43,349 nt of DNA from Thiobacillus sp. (GTDB taxonomy: Bacteria > Pseudomonadota > Gammaproteobacteria > Burkholderiales > Thiobacillaceae). Below are positions 29,790 to 41,130 of the stretch, piece by piece. Position 1 is the first letter of the stretch. The number at the start of each line of letters is the position of its first letter. The stretch spans positions 1-43,349 of the forward strand of contig JAUXVT010000023.1 of NCBI GenBank assembly GCA_030680405.1, given 5' to 3'. A program made the translations under genes and the position numbers. The notes below the pieces were generated by a model. It had not been told where the DNA came from and searched no databases. It saw nothing but the letters and a program-made list of their open reading frames with translations.

Positions 29790-32171
29790 ATGAAATTGAA
29801 GCGCTTCACCACCCAACTGGTGGCCGCAGGCCTGATCGCCGTGCCACTGATGGCGCATGCCGCCGGGTTGGGCAAGCTGTCGGTCACCTCGGCGCTCGGT
29901 CAGCCGCTCGCGGCGGAGATCGAGCTGTTCGCGGCAGACAAGGCCGAACTCGACAGCCTGTCGGCCAGCCTCGCTTCCGACCAGGCTTTTCGCGATGCGC
30001 GCGTCGAATTCGCCCCGGTTCTGTCCTCCCTGCGCTTTACGGTCGAGAAGAAGCCCAACGGCAAGGCGGTGTTGAAAGTCAGCTCCAGCCGCCCGGTGAA
30101 CGATCCCTTCATCGACATGCTGGTCGAACTGAACTGGGCCTCGGGACGGCTGGTGCGTGAATACACCATGCTGCTCGACCCGCCTGGCATGGGCGGCGTC
30201 CAGACGGTGGCACCCGTGGCTGTTGCACCGGCCCAAGTTATCAAGCCCGTGCCTGCGGCGGCCCCGCAAGCCCAGGCGACGCCTGCCCCGGCAGCTGCCC
30301 GCAAGCCGGCGCCCGCCCCGCAGGCCGCGGCGCCGGATCGCGTGACGGTCAAGCGGGGTGACACGCTGTCGGGTATTGCCAACCGCGTGCGTCCCGAAAG
30401 CGTAAGCCTGGAGCAGGTCCTGCTGGGGCTCTACCGCGAGAACACCCAGGCTTTCGACGGCAACATGAACCGCCTGAAAGCAGGCAAGACTCTCAACGTG
30501 CCTTCGGCTGAAAAAGTGGCCGCCATTCCGCAACAAGAAGCCGTGCGTGAGCTCAAGCTGCAGGCGGATGACTGGCGTGCCTATCGCCAGAAACTGGCCG
30601 CCGCCGTGAGCGCCGCTCCCGAGGCCAAGACCACCCCGGCTCAGGCCAGCAGCGGCAAGATCACGCCCAAGGTGGAAGACCGCGCCAAGCCGGCGCCCGC
30701 AGCGCAGCAGGATGTGCTGAAGCTGTCCAAGGTCACGCCGCCGGCGGCTGCCGCGGCGGGCAAAGCGGACGAAACCCGTGCCCTGCAGGAAAAGTTGCGC
30801 GCCCAGGAAGAAGACGCGACCGCGCGCGAAAATGCGCTGCAGGAATCGGATCAGCGTGTGGCCATGCTGGAAACACAGATTCAGGACATGCAGAAGCTGG
30901 TCGAGATGAAGGAGAAGGCGCAAGCTGAAGCATCGGTTCCCGCACCTGCCCCTGCAGCGCCTGCTCCCGCGTCGGTCGCGCCGGTCGTTGTGGCGCCGCC
31001 AGCCAGCCCCGAACCCGCCGACAATTGGTATGACCCCCTGCTCGCTAGCCCGCTTTACTGGGGCGGCGGCTTGGCCGCGCTCGGTCTCGGCGGTGTGCTG
31101 TGGTGGATGATGGTGGGGGGCGGCCGCCGCCGCAAGGCTGGCGGCACCACACTGGACGACAGCATCATGACCGGCGGCGACGTTCGTCCGAATACGGTCA
31201 TCGGTGCAGCATCGGGCGGCAGCGTCAATACCGGCGACACCTCTTTCCTGACTGACTTCAGCCAGGCGGGTCTGGGCACCATCGATACCCACGATGTCGA
31301 CCCCATCGCCGAAGCCGAGGTCTACATGGCCTATGGTCGCGATGCGCAGGCCGAGGAAATTCTCAAGGAGGCCATCAGCAAAAACCCGGACCGCCATGAA
31401 ATCCGCGTCAAGCTTCTGGAAATCTACGCCGCGCGGCGCAACACCGTGACGTTTGAAGCGGTCGCTGGTGAGCTCTATGCTGCGCTTGGCAGCAAATCTA
31501 GCCCGCTGTGGGACAAGGCCTGCGAAATGGGCCGCAGCATCGATCCGACCAACCCGCTGTATGGCGGCGTGCAGTCGAGTGCCGCCCCGGCAGCAGCGGT
31601 TGCTACGGTGGCGGCCACTGCTGCGGTTGCCGGCGGTGCCGTGACGTTTACAGACGAACCCGTGCCCAAACCCGTGGCTGACGAGCAGCCTGAAGCCCCG
31701 GTTGAAATCGAGGCTGCGCCTGAGCTCGAACCTGAGCTTGATGTCATGAAGGCCAGCGCGCCGCTGGAGTTCGAGTCCGCGGGCCATGTGCTCAGTTTCG
31801 ATACGCAGCCCGAGGCGGTCGTAGCGCCTGAGGCGGGTTACGTGGAAATGGATACCCTGGGTCTCGACTTCGACCTGCCTGATCTGGATTTGCCCGCGAC
31901 GGCGGATGACACGCTGAAACTCGATCTGGGCCTGGAAGAAGACAACGGCCCGGACAGCAAATTCGATTTCAGCGGTCTCGACCTCGACCTCGGCGAGGCC
32001 GGCGGCAACGAACTCGAGCTCGACGAAGTCGGCACCAAGCTCGACCTTGCCCGCGCCTATGTGGAAATGGGCGACAAGGAAGGCGCGCGTGAAATCCTCA
32101 ACGAAGTGCTGGCCGAAGGCAGCGACAAGCAAAAGGCCGACGCGAAAGGCATGTTGAGTTCGCTTGGTTAG
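29790..32171 (+). CDS. fimV: FimV/HubP-like polar hub protein
   Basis: The 793-residue membrane protein starts at ATG 29790 behind ATAGGGAGATACTGG. A signal peptide (about residues 1-23) leads to the FimV N-terminal domain (GKLSVTSALGQPLAAEIELF), a Pro/Ala linker, and a LysM peptidoglycan-binding domain at about 182-236 (VTVKRGDTLSGIANRVRPES). A coiled coil (about 330-375) and one membrane helix (about 420-443, YWGGGLAALGLGGVLWWMMV) follow. The acidic cytoplasmic part ends with the FimV C-terminal TPR-like motif (KLDLARAYVEMGDKEGAREI). Such proteins organise the cell pole for type IV pili and chemotaxis. A small GC hairpin (29757-29771) lies before the ribosome binding site. Confidence 0.93.
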   Translation: MKLKRFTTQLVAAGLIAVPLMAHAAGLGKLSVTSALGQPLAAEIELFAADKAELDSLSASLASDQAFRDARVEFAPVLSSLRFTVEKKPNGKAVLKVSSSRPVNDPFIDMLVELNWASGRLVREYTMLLDPPGMGGVQTVAPVAVAPAQVIKPVPAAAPQAQATPAPAAARKPAPAPQAAAPDRVTVKRGDTLSGIANRVRPESVSLEQVLLGLYRENTQAFDGNMNRLKAGKTLNVPSAEKVAAIPQQEAVRELKLQADDWRAYRQKLAAAVSAAPEAKTTPAQASSGKITPKVEDRAKPAPAAQQDVLKLSKVTPPAAAAAGKADETRALQEKLRAQEEDATARENALQESDQRVAMLETQIQDMQKLVEMKEKAQAEASVPAPAPAAPAPASVAPVVVAPPASPEPADNWYDPLLASPLYWGGGLAALGLGGVLWWMMVGGGRRRKAGGTTLDDSIMTGGDVRPNTVIGAASGGSVNTGDTSFLTDFSQAGLGTIDTHDVDPIAEAEVYMAYGRDAQAEEILKEAISKNPDRHEIRVKLLEIYAARRNTVTFEAVAGELYAALGSKSSPLWDKACEMGRSIDPTNPLYGGVQSSAAPAAAVATVAATAAVAGGAVTFTDEPVPKPVADEQPEAPVEIEAAPELEPELDVMKASAPLEFESAGHVLSFDTQPEAVVAPEAGYVEMDTLGLDFDLPDLDLPATADDTLKLDLGLEEDNGPDSKFDFSGLDLDLGEAGGNELELDEVGTKLDLARAYVEMGDKEGAREILNEVLAEGSDKQKADAKGMLSSLG

Positions 32172-32218
32172 GGCGTATTACTAGCCCTGCATGCCCCCAT
32201 CCGGCTGCCCGCATCCTG

Positions 32219-32800
32219 TTGTGGTGCGGGTGGGCAGTGGCGGTGGAACGCGCTGCGCTGTCCCCGCTGCTGATCATCCTGGCCGCCGCCATCGCGACGG
32301 CCTTTCTGTTGGCCCCTGTCCGCCATGAAGGCTGGCGCCTGCTGCGCCGCACCCGCTGGCTGATGGCGGTGCTGCTGCTCACCTATGCCTACACCCTGCC
32401 GGGAACCCTGCTGTGGCCGTCGCTAGGATGGGCCAGCCCCGGTGTCGAAGGTCTGCAGCAAGGTGCGCTGCGCGCGGGGCGGCTGGTGCTGATGCTGGCC
32501 GGGCTGGCCGTGCTGCTGGCCTACACGGCCCGCCCCCGCCTGATTTACGGTCTGTACGCGCTGGCCCATCCGCTGACCTGGCTCGGCTTTGACCGCCGCG
32601 CCTTTGCGGTGCGCCTGGGGCTGACCCTGGACTACGTCGAACACGCGCCCAAACCGGCGCGCTGGCTGGATGCGCTGCGCGCGCCGCTGCCCGACGACGC
32701 AACGCCCGCCACCTACACCCTGCACACCGAGCGCTGGCAAGGCTGCGACAGCGCCGTCATACTTGCGGGCTTGCTCCTGTTGCTCGTCGTGTCGGTATGA
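32219..32800 (+). CDS. Membrane protein, CbiQ/ECF transporter-T-like
   Basis: The 193-residue frame from TTG 32219 has four or five hydrophobic helices (LSPLLIILAAAIATAFLLAP, WLMAVLLLTYAYTLPGTLLW, AGRLVLMLAGLAVLLAYTAR) and a C-terminal one. The order, including ARPRLIYGLYALAHPLTWLG, resembles the T component of energy-coupling factor transporters (CbiQ family), but no ATPase or S component is nearby. The start is doubtful: upstream codons in frame (HPAARILLWCGWAVAVE from 32197) extend the first helix. An ATG at 32191 would feed into them if the run of five C's at 32194-32198 were one shorter. Its stop overlaps the truA start (ATGA). Confidence 0.65.
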   Translation: MWCGWAVAVERAALSPLLIILAAAIATAFLLAPVRHEGWRLLRRTRWLMAVLLLTYAYTLPGTLLWPSLGWASPGVEGLQQGALRAGRLVLMLAGLAVLLAYTARPRLIYGLYALAHPLTWLGFDRRAFAVRLGLTLDYVEHAPKPARWLDALRAPLPDDATPATYTLHTERWQGCDSAVILAGLLLLLVVSV

Positions 32801-33576
32801 GAATCGTATTGGGTTTGGAATATTGCGGCGTCGGCTTTTGCGGCTGGCAGTCGCAGACACAGGGCTGCGGCGTGCAGGATGCGCTGGCAGCCGCGGTGTC
32901 CATTATTGCCGATGAAAAAATAAGCGTAACCGCCGCCGGACGCACCGACACCGGCGTTCACGCGGCGTTTCAGGTGGTGCATTTTGATACCGCCGCGAAT
33001 CGTCCCCTGACCGCTTGGGTGCGCGGCGTCAACAGCCACCTGCCGGCGGGCGTGGCAGTGCTGTGGGCACAGCCGGTTGGCGAGGATTTCCATGCGCGTT
33101 TTGCCGCCACCCATCGTGGCTACCGCTACGTGTTGCTGAATCATCCGGTGCGCCCCGCTCTCAACCACGGGCTGATCGGCTGGTATCACCGTCCGCTCGA
33201 TGCCGCCGCGATGAACCTGGCCGCGGCGCATCTGATCGGGCAGCACGATTTTTCCGCCTTCCGCGCCGCTGCATGCCAGGCCAAATCGCCCGTCAAGGAA
33301 CTGCGGCTGGCGCACATCGAGCGACGCGGCGATTATCTTTTATGTGACTTCCGCGCCGACGGCTTCCTGCATCACATGGTACGCAACCTGATGGGTTGCC
33401 TCATCCAGGTCGGCGCCGGCGCGCAGCCGCCTGAGTGGCTGCGCGGGATCCTGATCGGCCGCGACCGCACGCTTGCTGCGCCCACCTTCGACGCCGCCGG
33501 GCTGTATCTCACCCACATCCGGTATCCTGCGCACTTTGCCTTGCCGGAAACCTCTGAACGATGGCTGTTCGCGTAA
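32797..33576 (+). CDS. truA: tRNA pseudouridine(38-40) synthase
   Basis: The 259-residue enzyme isomerises uridines 38-40 in the anticodon arm of many tRNAs. The catalytic aspartate is D51 in [40 protein letters not shown] and [20 protein letters not shown] are the other family blocks. The start overlaps the upstream stop by 4 bases and the end overlaps trpF by 16 bases, so translation is coupled. The link between truA and trpF is widely conserved in beta- and gammaproteobacteria. Confidence 0.97.
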   Translation: MRIVLGLEYCGVGFCGWQSQTQGCGVQDALAAAVSIIADEKISVTAAGRTDTGVHAAFQVVHFDTAANRPLTAWVRGVNSHLPAGVAVLWAQPVGEDFHARFAATHRGYRYVLLNHPVRPALNHGLIGWYHRPLDAAAMNLAAAHLIGQHDFSAFRAAACQAKSPVKELRLAHIERRGDYLLCDFRADGFLHHMVRNLMGCLIQVGAGAQPPEWLRGILIGRDRTLAAPTFDAAGLYLTHIRYPAHFALPETSERWLFA

Positions 33577-34178
33577 AAATCTGTGGCATCACCCGACTGC
33601 AGGATCTGCATGCCGCCTGTGATACCGGGGCGGACGCGCTGGGTTTCGTGTTTTATGCAAAAAGCCCGCGCCACGTGACAATCGCGACCGCCGCCGCGCT
33701 GGTGCGCGAACTGCCGCCCTTCGTGCAATCGGTCGGCCTGTTTGTCAATGCCGAGCCCGCGTTCATCGAAGCGATCCTGCAGGCCGTTCCGCTCGACCTG
33801 CTGCAGTTTCACGGCGACGAGACGCCTGCCGACTGCGCGCGCTTCGGCCGGCCCTACATCAAGGCGGTGCGGGTGAATCGGGACACGGATTTGCTAAAAT
33901 GCGCGGCTGACTTCGATACCGCGCGCGGCCTGCTGCTCGACGCCTATGTGCCAGGCATGCCGGGCGGCACCGGAGAGCGTTTTGACTGGAGCCTGATCCC
34001 GCCTGATCTGCCCAAACCGGTCATCCTGTCGGGCGGGCTCACGCCGGACAACGTCGCCAAGGCAATACAGCGCGTGCGCCCCTGGGCGGTGGATGTGTCC
34101 TCCGGCGTCGAGGCAACAAAAGGCATCAAGGACGCGCATAAGATTGCGCAATTCATTGCGAAGGCAAAGACATCATGA
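33561..34178 (+). CDS. trpF: Phosphoribosylanthranilate isomerase
   Basis: The 205-residue TIM-barrel enzyme carries out the third step of tryptophan synthesis. It has [20 protein letters not shown] with the general base cysteine (KICGIT), [34 protein letters not shown] with the general acid aspartate, and [20 protein letters not shown] at the phosphate site. The start lies inside truA. The end overlaps trpB by 4 bases. Confidence 0.97.
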   Translation: MAVRVKICGITRLQDLHAACDTGADALGFVFYAKSPRHVTIATAAALVRELPPFVQSVGLFVNAEPAFIEAILQAVPLDLLQFHGDETPADCARFGRPYIKAVRVNRDTDLLKCAADFDTARGLLLDAYVPGMPGGTGERFDWSLIPPDLPKPVILSGGLTPDNVAKAIQRVRPWAVDVSSGVEATKGIKDAHKIAQFIAKAKTS

Positions 34179-35374
34179 AGCTGACTGATCTCCCCGATTC
34201 CCGCGGCCACTTCGGCCCTTACGGCGGCATTTTTGTCGCCGAAACCCTGATGGCGGCGCTGGACGAACTGCGCGTCGAGTATGAAAAAGCGCGCCAGGAT
34301 CCCGCCTTCAAGGCCGAGTTCGAATACGAGCTGAAGCACTACGTCGGCCGCCCCAGCCCGGTGTATCACGCCAAGCGACTCTCAGAACAATACGGCGGCG
34401 CGCAGATCTTCCTCAAGCGCGAAGACCTCATCCACCCCGGCGCGCACAAGATCAACAACACCATCGGCCAGGCGCTGCTGGCGCGGCGCATGGGCAAGAA
34501 GCGCGTCATCGCCGAAACCGGCGCGGGCCAGCACGGCGTCGCCTCGGCCACTGTCGCCGCGCGCTACGGCATGGAGTGCGTTGTGTACATGGGCGCCGAG
34601 GACGTCATTCGTCAGGCGCCCAACGTCTTTCGCATGAAACTGCTCGGCGCGACCGTGGTGCCGGTGTCGTCGGGTTCCAAAACCCTGAAGGACGCGCTCA
34701 ACGAAGCGATGCGCGACTGGGTCACCAACGTCGAGTCCACCTTTTATATCCTCGGCACTGCCGCCGGCCCGCACCCCTATCCCATGCTGGTGCGCGACTT
34801 CCAGTGCGTCATCGGCCGCGAATGCATCACCCAGATGCCCGAACTGACCGGCCGCCAGCCCGATGTCGTGATCGCCTGCGTCGGTGGAGGCTCCAACGCC
34901 ATCGGCATCTTTCATCCCTACATCCCGTTTGAAGGCGTGCGCCTGATCGGGGTGGAGGCGGGCGGCTCCGGCATCGCCTCTGGTCGCCACGCCGCGCCGT
35001 TGTCAGCGGGCACCCCCGGCGTGCTGCATGGCTTCCGCAGCTATCTGATGCAGGACGAGAACGGCCAGATCATCGAAACCCACTCGGTGTCCGCCGGCCT
35101 CGACTATCCCGGCGTCGGCCCCGAGCACAGCTACCTGAAGGACGCCGGTCGCGCCGAATACGTCGCGATCAACGACGATGATGCCCTGGCCGCATTTCAT
35201 GACCTGTGCCGATACGAAGGCATCATCCCCGCGCTCGAATCCAGCCACGCCGTGGCTCATGCCAAAAAACTCGCGCCGACCCTGGGCCGCGACCAGATCA
35301 TCCTGGTCAACCTGTCCGGGCGCGGCGACAAGGATATCGACACCGTGGCGAAGCTGTCGGGGATTACGCTTTAA
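34175..35374 (+). CDS. trpB: Tryptophan synthase beta chain (TrpB1)
   Basis: The 399-residue PLP enzyme condenses indole with serine in the TrpA-TrpB complex. The PLP lysine is K92 in [40 protein letters not shown] and [16 protein letters not shown] complete the PLP phosphate site. It begins with the standard [20 protein letters not shown]. Its length and its place next to trpA mark it as the canonical TrpB1, in contrast to the TrpB2 at 17535-18887. Confidence 0.97.
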   Translation: MKLTDLPDSRGHFGPYGGIFVAETLMAALDELRVEYEKARQDPAFKAEFEYELKHYVGRPSPVYHAKRLSEQYGGAQIFLKREDLIHPGAHKINNTIGQALLARRMGKKRVIAETGAGQHGVASATVAARYGMECVVYMGAEDVIRQAPNVFRMKLLGATVVPVSSGSKTLKDALNEAMRDWVTNVESTFYILGTAAGPHPYPMLVRDFQCVIGRECITQMPELTGRQPDVVIACVGGGSNAIGIFHPYIPFEGVRLIGVEAGGSGIASGRHAAPLSAGTPGVLHGFRSYLMQDENGQIIETHSVSAGLDYPGVGPEHSYLKDAGRAEYVAINDDDALAAFHDLCRYEGIIPALESSHAVAHAKKLAPTLGRDQIILVNLSGRGDKDIDTVAKLSGITL

Positions 35375-35417
35375 GCCCGCGACCACCCTTGAACCGAATT
35401 TTTCAGAAGACTGAACC

Positions 35418-36224
35418 ATGAGCCGCATCGGCCAGACCTTTATCGCGCTGAAAGCGCACAACAAGAAAGCCCTCATTCCCTTCATCACAGCCGGCGATCC
35501 CGGAAAGGGGCTGACGGTGCCGCTGATGCACGCGCTGGTGGAGGCGGGGGCCGACATTATCGAGCTGGGAGTGCCGTTTTCCGACCCGATGGCCGATGGG
35601 CCGGTGATTCAGCGCGCGTCGGAAAGAGCCTTGGCCAACAAGGTCGGGCTGCGTGACGTGCTGGCGATGACGGCGGAATTCCGCAAGATCAACACGACGA
35701 CACCAGTGGTGCTGATGGGCTATGCCAACCCGGTCGAGCACATGGGCTACGAGACCTTTGCCCAGGCGGCGAAGGAGGCCGGGGTGGATGGTGTGCTGAC
35801 GGTGGACATTCCGCCGGAGGAATCGCACGGGGTGGCGGACGTGTTCAAGGCGGCCGGCCTCGACCCGATTTTCCTGCTGTCGCCGACTACGCCGGAATCC
35901 CGTGTGGAACAGGTGGTGGCGGCCGCAGGCGGTTTCATTTATTACGTGTCGCTCAAGGGCGTGACGGGTTCGGCCAATCTCGATATGGACGAAGTGGCGC
36001 AGAAAATTGCCATGATCCGTGCGCATTGCAGCCTGCCGGTCGGCGTGGGCTTTGGCATCCGCGACGCGGCGACCGCCGAAGCGGTGGCGCGGATTGCCGA
36101 TGCCGTGGTCGTGGGTAGCCGCATCGTGAGCGAGATTGAAACTGCACCCGAGGGCGAGGTCATCAACCGCGTCAGAACGCTGGTGCAGGACTTGCGCCGC
36201 GGCGTCGACGCGGCATCGAAATAA
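35418..36224 (+). CDS. trpA: Tryptophan synthase alpha chain
   Basis: The 268-residue TIM-barrel subunit cleaves indole-3-glycerol phosphate and channels indole to TrpB. Catalytic residues are in [20 protein letters not shown] (Glu and Asp) and [33 protein letters not shown] and [20 protein letters not shown] are the phosphate-binding parts. It follows trpB by 43 bases and precedes accD by 12. Confidence 0.97.
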   Translation: MSRIGQTFIALKAHNKKALIPFITAGDPGKGLTVPLMHALVEAGADIIELGVPFSDPMADGPVIQRASERALANKVGLRDVLAMTAEFRKINTTTPVVLMGYANPVEHMGYETFAQAAKEAGVDGVLTVDIPPEESHGVADVFKAAGLDPIFLLSPTTPESRVEQVVAAAGGFIYYVSLKGVTGSANLDMDEVAQKIAMIRAHCSLPVGVGFGIRDAATAEAVARIADAVVVGSRIVSEIETAPEGEVINRVRTLVQDLRRGVDAASK

Positions 36225-36236
36225 ACGGAGAACGCC

Positions 36237-37103
36237 ATGAGCTGGTTTCAGAAAATATTGCCGCCGAAAATCAAGCGCCGGGTGGAGGCACGCAAATCGA
36301 TGCCGGAAGGGCTGTGGTCGAAGTGCCCGGCGTGCAACGAGGTGCTCTACCGCGCCGACCTGGAAAGCAATCTGGAGGTGTGCCCCAAGTGCGGCCACCA
36401 TCACCGCATCGGCGCACGGCAGCGGCTGGCCATGCTGCTGGATGCCGAGGGGCAACATGAAATCGGCGCGCAGGTGACGCCGCTCGATCCGCTCAAATTC
36501 AAGGACAGCAAGAAATATCCCGACCGTCTGAAGGAGGCCCAGGCCGGCACCTCGGAAACCGACGCGCTGGTGGTGCTGGGCGGCAGCGTCAAGGCGGTGC
36601 CGGTGGTGGCGGCGGCGTTCGAGTTCAAGTTCATGGGCGGCTCGATGGGCTCGGTGGTGGGCGAGCGTTTTGTGCTGGGTGTGGAGGCTGCGATCGAGTC
36701 AAACTCGGCCTTCGTCTGCTTTTCCGCCAGCGGCGGCGCGCGCATGCAGGAGGGCCTGTTTTCGCTGATGCAGATGGCCAAGACCTCGGCTGCGTTGACG
36801 CAGTTGTCGCGCCACCGTCTGCCCTTCATTTCGGTGCTGACCGACCCCACCATGGGCGGTGTGTCGGCCAGTTTCGCCATGCTGGGCGACCTGATCGTGG
36901 CCGAGCCCAATGCGCTGATCGGCTTCGCCGGCCCGCGCGTGATCGAGCAGACCGTGCGCGAGACGCTGCCGGAAGGCTTTCAGCGTGCGGAATTTCTGGT
37001 CGACAAGGGGGCCATCGACCGCATCATCGACCGCCGCCAGATGCGCGACGAACTCGCCGCCGCGCTGGCGATAATGATGGGCCGGCCTGCGCTTGCCGCC
37101 TGA
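36237..37103 (+). CDS. accD: Acetyl-CoA carboxylase carboxyltransferase beta subunit
   Basis: The 288-residue subunit forms malonyl-CoA together with AccA in fatty acid synthesis. The N-terminal zinc ribbon is visible: [20 protein letters not shown] and [11 protein letters not shown] give four cysteines in two CxxC pairs. The crotonase-like domain has [20 protein letters not shown] and [33 protein letters not shown] is the ribosome binding site. Gene order trpA-accD-folC is typical of betaproteobacteria. Confidence 0.97.
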   Translation: MSWFQKILPPKIKRRVEARKSMPEGLWSKCPACNEVLYRADLESNLEVCPKCGHHHRIGARQRLAMLLDAEGQHEIGAQVTPLDPLKFKDSKKYPDRLKEAQAGTSETDALVVLGGSVKAVPVVAAAFEFKFMGGSMGSVVGERFVLGVEAAIESNSAFVCFSASGGARMQEGLFSLMQMAKTSAALTQLSRHRLPFISVLTDPTMGGVSASFAMLGDLIVAEPNALIGFAGPRVIEQTVRETLPEGFQRAEFLVDKGAIDRIIDRRQMRDELAAALAIMMGRPALAA

Positions 37104-37120
37104 TTGCCCAGGCGAATGTA

Positions 37121-37217
37121 AGCGCGAAGGACGCCGAGGGGCGCGAAGGCGCCACACTGCGTGTCGATGTGCGATCTGCCTGATTGACCTTTGTGTCGCT
37201 TCGCGCTCTTTGCGGTG
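37121..37217. repeat. Diverged REP-like palindrome between accD and folC
   Basis: GCGCGAAGGACGCCGAGGGG at the left and TGTCGCTTCGCGCTCTTTGC at the right are related to the units near leuB, but are farther apart and less well matched. A TTG inside the right arm opens the folC frame too early, which is one reason to reject that start. Confidence 0.6.
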
Positions 37218-37225
37218 ATTTGATC

Positions 37226-38497
37226 GTGCAGCGTTTACCCTCTCTTGAAGCTTGGCTGGCGCGGCTGGAGCAGTTGCATCCCAGCGCCATTGAACTGGGT
37301 CTCGATCGGGTGCGCCGCGTCAAGGGTGCGATGGGGCTTGTTCCGGCTTTCCCGCTCATCCTCGTTGGCGGTACCAACGGCAAAGGCTCCACCTGCGCCT
37401 ATCTGGAGGCCATCCTCAGCGCCGCCGGCTACAAGACCGGCCTGTACACCTCGCCGCACCTGCTGCGCTACAACGAGCGGGTGCGGATTGCCGGCAGGGA
37501 GGCGAGCGACGCCGAACTGGTCGCTGCGTTTGAAAAAATCGATGCGGCGCGCGGCAACACCTCGCTGACCTATTTCGAATTCGGCACGCTCGGCGCGATG
37601 CAGCAGTTCATCGCCGCCGGCGTCGACGTCGCCATCCTGGAAGTCGGCCTCGGCGGCCGGCTCGACGCGGTGAACGTGTTCGACGCCGATGCCGCAATTG
37701 TCACCAGCGTCGATCTCGACCACATGGATTATCTGGGCGACACCCGCGAGAAAATTGGTTTTGAGAAGGCGGGCATTTACCGTGCCGGTCGCCCAGCCAT
37801 CTGTGCTGATCCGGCGCCGCCCGCCAGCCTGCTCGAGTACGCCCGCCGCCTCGGCGCCGACCTGCGGTGCGTGGAGCAGGACTTTTCCGCGCAGCGCGAG
37901 GAGGATCATTGGATCTATCGCGGCCCGGAGATAAGCGGGGTGGCGTTGCCGCTGCCCGCCATGGCGGGCGCGTACCAGCTGCGCAATGCAGCCGGTGCGC
38001 TGGCCGTGCTGGAGGCCTTGCGCACCCGTGTGCCGGTGAGCGATTCGGCGATACGCCAGGGGCTGGCCTTGGCACGCGTGCCGGGGCGGTTCCAGCGCAT
38101 TGCCCGTGCGCCCGATGTCATTCTCGACGTGGCGCACAACCCGGCAGCGGCGCGGGCGCTCGCCGCTACCTTGCACGAGCAGCCGGTGGCCGGGCGCACG
38201 CTGGCGGTGGTGGGCATGCTGGCCGACAAGGACGCGGCGGGCGTGTTCGCCGCATTGCGTGGCGAGATTGATGCGTGGTGGACGTGCACGCCTGATTCGC
38301 CGCGCGCGCAGGATGCCGCGGCGCTGGCGGCCCTCCTGCGCACCCAGGCGGGCAGCGCACCGATCCGCGTGCAGCCGGATGTGAACGCGGCGCTCGCGGA
38401 GGCGCAAAGCGCAGCGCATGAAGGTGATAGAATTCTCGTCTTCGGTTCGTTCTATACCGTTGCCGCCGTGCTCGACCATGCCACCACCCAGCAGTGA
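37226..38497 (+). CDS. folC: Folylpolyglutamate synthase / dihydrofolate synthase
   Basis: The 423-residue Mur-ligase-like enzyme adds glutamate to dihydropteroate and folates. It has ILVGGTNGKGSTCAYLEAIL as the ATP-binding loop, GLYTSPHLLRYNERVRIAGR, and VAILEVGLGGRLDAVNVFDA with TSVDLDHMDYLGDTREKIGF. I prefer GTG 37226 (peptide MQRLPSLEAWLARLEQLHPS) because the longer frame would start within a REP-like repeat. Its last 20 bases overlap the SPOR-protein gene. Confidence 0.95.
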   Translation: MQRLPSLEAWLARLEQLHPSAIELGLDRVRRVKGAMGLVPAFPLILVGGTNGKGSTCAYLEAILSAAGYKTGLYTSPHLLRYNERVRIAGREASDAELVAAFEKIDAARGNTSLTYFEFGTLGAMQQFIAAGVDVAILEVGLGGRLDAVNVFDADAAIVTSVDLDHMDYLGDTREKIGFEKAGIYRAGRPAICADPAPPASLLEYARRLGADLRCVEQDFSAQREEDHWIYRGPEISGVALPLPAMAGAYQLRNAAGALAVLEALRTRVPVSDSAIRQGLALARVPGRFQRIARAPDVILDVAHNPAAARALAATLHEQPVAGRTLAVVGMLADKDAAGVFAALRGEIDAWWTCTPDSPRAQDAAALAALLRTQAGSAPIRVQPDVNAALAEAQSAAHEGDRILVFGSFYTVAAVLDHATTQQ

Positions 38498-39095
38498 AAA
38501 TGACCTTAAACGCCGCGCCCGGCGCCGCCTGATCGGCGCGGTTGCGCTGACCCTGCTGGCGGTGATCGTGCTGCCGCTGCTGCTGGAAGACGAGCCGCCG
38601 CCGGCGAGTTCGCTGGCAGTGCGCATGGTGGCCGCACCGGAACCGGCACTCGATCAAGCGGCGCCGCCGGACCCGGCTGACGAACCTGTCGTGGCGGCCG
38701 CGCCGGCGCCGCCCATTCCCCGCCAGCCTGTGCCGCAGGCTGAGCCCGCCACGTCCGCACCCGAACCTGAGCCCAGGGCTGCACCGGTCAAAGCTGAAAA
38801 GGCCAAGCCGACGCCCAGGCCACAGCCTTCCAGGCCCGCTGCGACGCCTGCGTCGCCGGCCCAATCCGCTGCAGCCAGCGAGGCATTCGTGGTGCAACTG
38901 GTCGCCCTGTCCGATTCCGCCAAGGCCCAGGCACTCAAAGCGCGCGCCGCCCAGGCCGGGTTGCCGGCCTACACGGACAAGGTGGGTGCCTTGACGCGCG
39001 TGCGGGTGGGCCCCTATCCATCGCGCGAAGCCGCCGTGGCGGCCGCGGTGAAACTGGCCGAGAGCGGCATGTCCGGGCAGGTGCTCACAAAATGA
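38478..39095 (+). CDS. dedD: SPOR domain protein, DedD-like
   Basis: ATG 38478 gives 205 residues: a short cytoplasmic part, one membrane helix (about residues 15-34, LIGAVALTLLAVIVLPLLLE), a Pro/Ala-rich periplasmic linker and a SPOR domain (about 130-205, EAFVVQLVALSDSAKAQALK, LTRVRVGPYPSREAAVAAAV). SPOR domains bind glycan strands lacking stem peptides at the division septum, so a role in cell division is likely. It starts within folC and overlaps cvpA by 4 bases. Confidence 0.92.
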   Translation: MPPPSSENDLKRRARRRLIGAVALTLLAVIVLPLLLEDEPPPASSLAVRMVAAPEPALDQAAPPDPADEPVVAAAPAPPIPRQPVPQAEPATSAPEPEPRAAPVKAEKAKPTPRPQPSRPAATPASPAQSAAASEAFVVQLVALSDSAKAQALKARAAQAGLPAYTDKVGALTRVRVGPYPSREAAVAAAVKLAESGMSGQVLTK

Positions 39096-39583
39096 GCATG
39101 CTCGACCTCATCGTGTTGCTGGTGCTGATCCTCACCGTGGTGCGCGGCCTGATGCGCGGCATGGTCGACACGCTGTTTTCGCTGGTAGCCTGGGTGCTGG
39201 CGTTTGTGCTGGGCAAGTGGGGTGCATTGATGGTGGCGCCGCTGCTGCCGATCGGGATCGAAAACCCGGCGATTCGCTATTTTGCCGGCTTTGCGGTGAT
39301 TTTTCTGCTGGTGCTGATCGGCGTGCTACTGCTGGGGCATGCGCTGGCTTCGCTGGTCAAGGCAGTTGGACTGGGCAGCGCCGACAAGGTGCTGGGCGGG
39401 GTGCTGGGGCTAGCCAAGGGGTTGGTGATACTGATCGGCCTGACGCTTGCAGCCGGGCTGACCTCGCTGCCGCGCACCGACTTCTGGAAACATGCCATGC
39501 TGTCGGGCAGCCTGCAGTCGATGGCGCAGCGCGCCTTGCCGCTTGTGCCGGCAGATGTGGCGAAATACATTCGCTTTGATTAA
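39092..39583 (+). CDS. cvpA: CvpA family membrane protein
   Basis: The 163-residue inner membrane protein has four hydrophobic helices, beginning LDLIVLLVLILTVVRGLMRG with the conserved family start, and a glycine-rich central part (VLGGVLGLAKGLVILIGLTL). CvpA is needed for colicin V production and, more generally, for envelope homeostasis in enterobacteria. It lies just before purF, as in many proteobacteria, and overlaps the SPOR gene by 4 bases. Confidence 0.95.
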   Translation: MSMLDLIVLLVLILTVVRGLMRGMVDTLFSLVAWVLAFVLGKWGALMVAPLLPIGIENPAIRYFAGFAVIFLLVLIGVLLLGHALASLVKAVGLGSADKVLGGVLGLAKGLVILIGLTLAAGLTSLPRTDFWKHAMLSGSLQSMAQRALPLVPADVAKYIRFD

Positions 39584-39604
39584 TCTTATGGATGGGTGCG
39601 CAGC

Positions 39605-41125
<1,521 letters not shown>

Positions 41126-41130
41126 CGCGC

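Noticed and set aside
29742-32132. A 796-codon open frame on the strand opposite fimV
   Set aside because: It is the mirror of a GC-rich, Ala/Pro/Asp-rich gene with strong codon bias. The peptide is His/Arg-rich, has no domain, and the plus-strand gene is a clear FimV.
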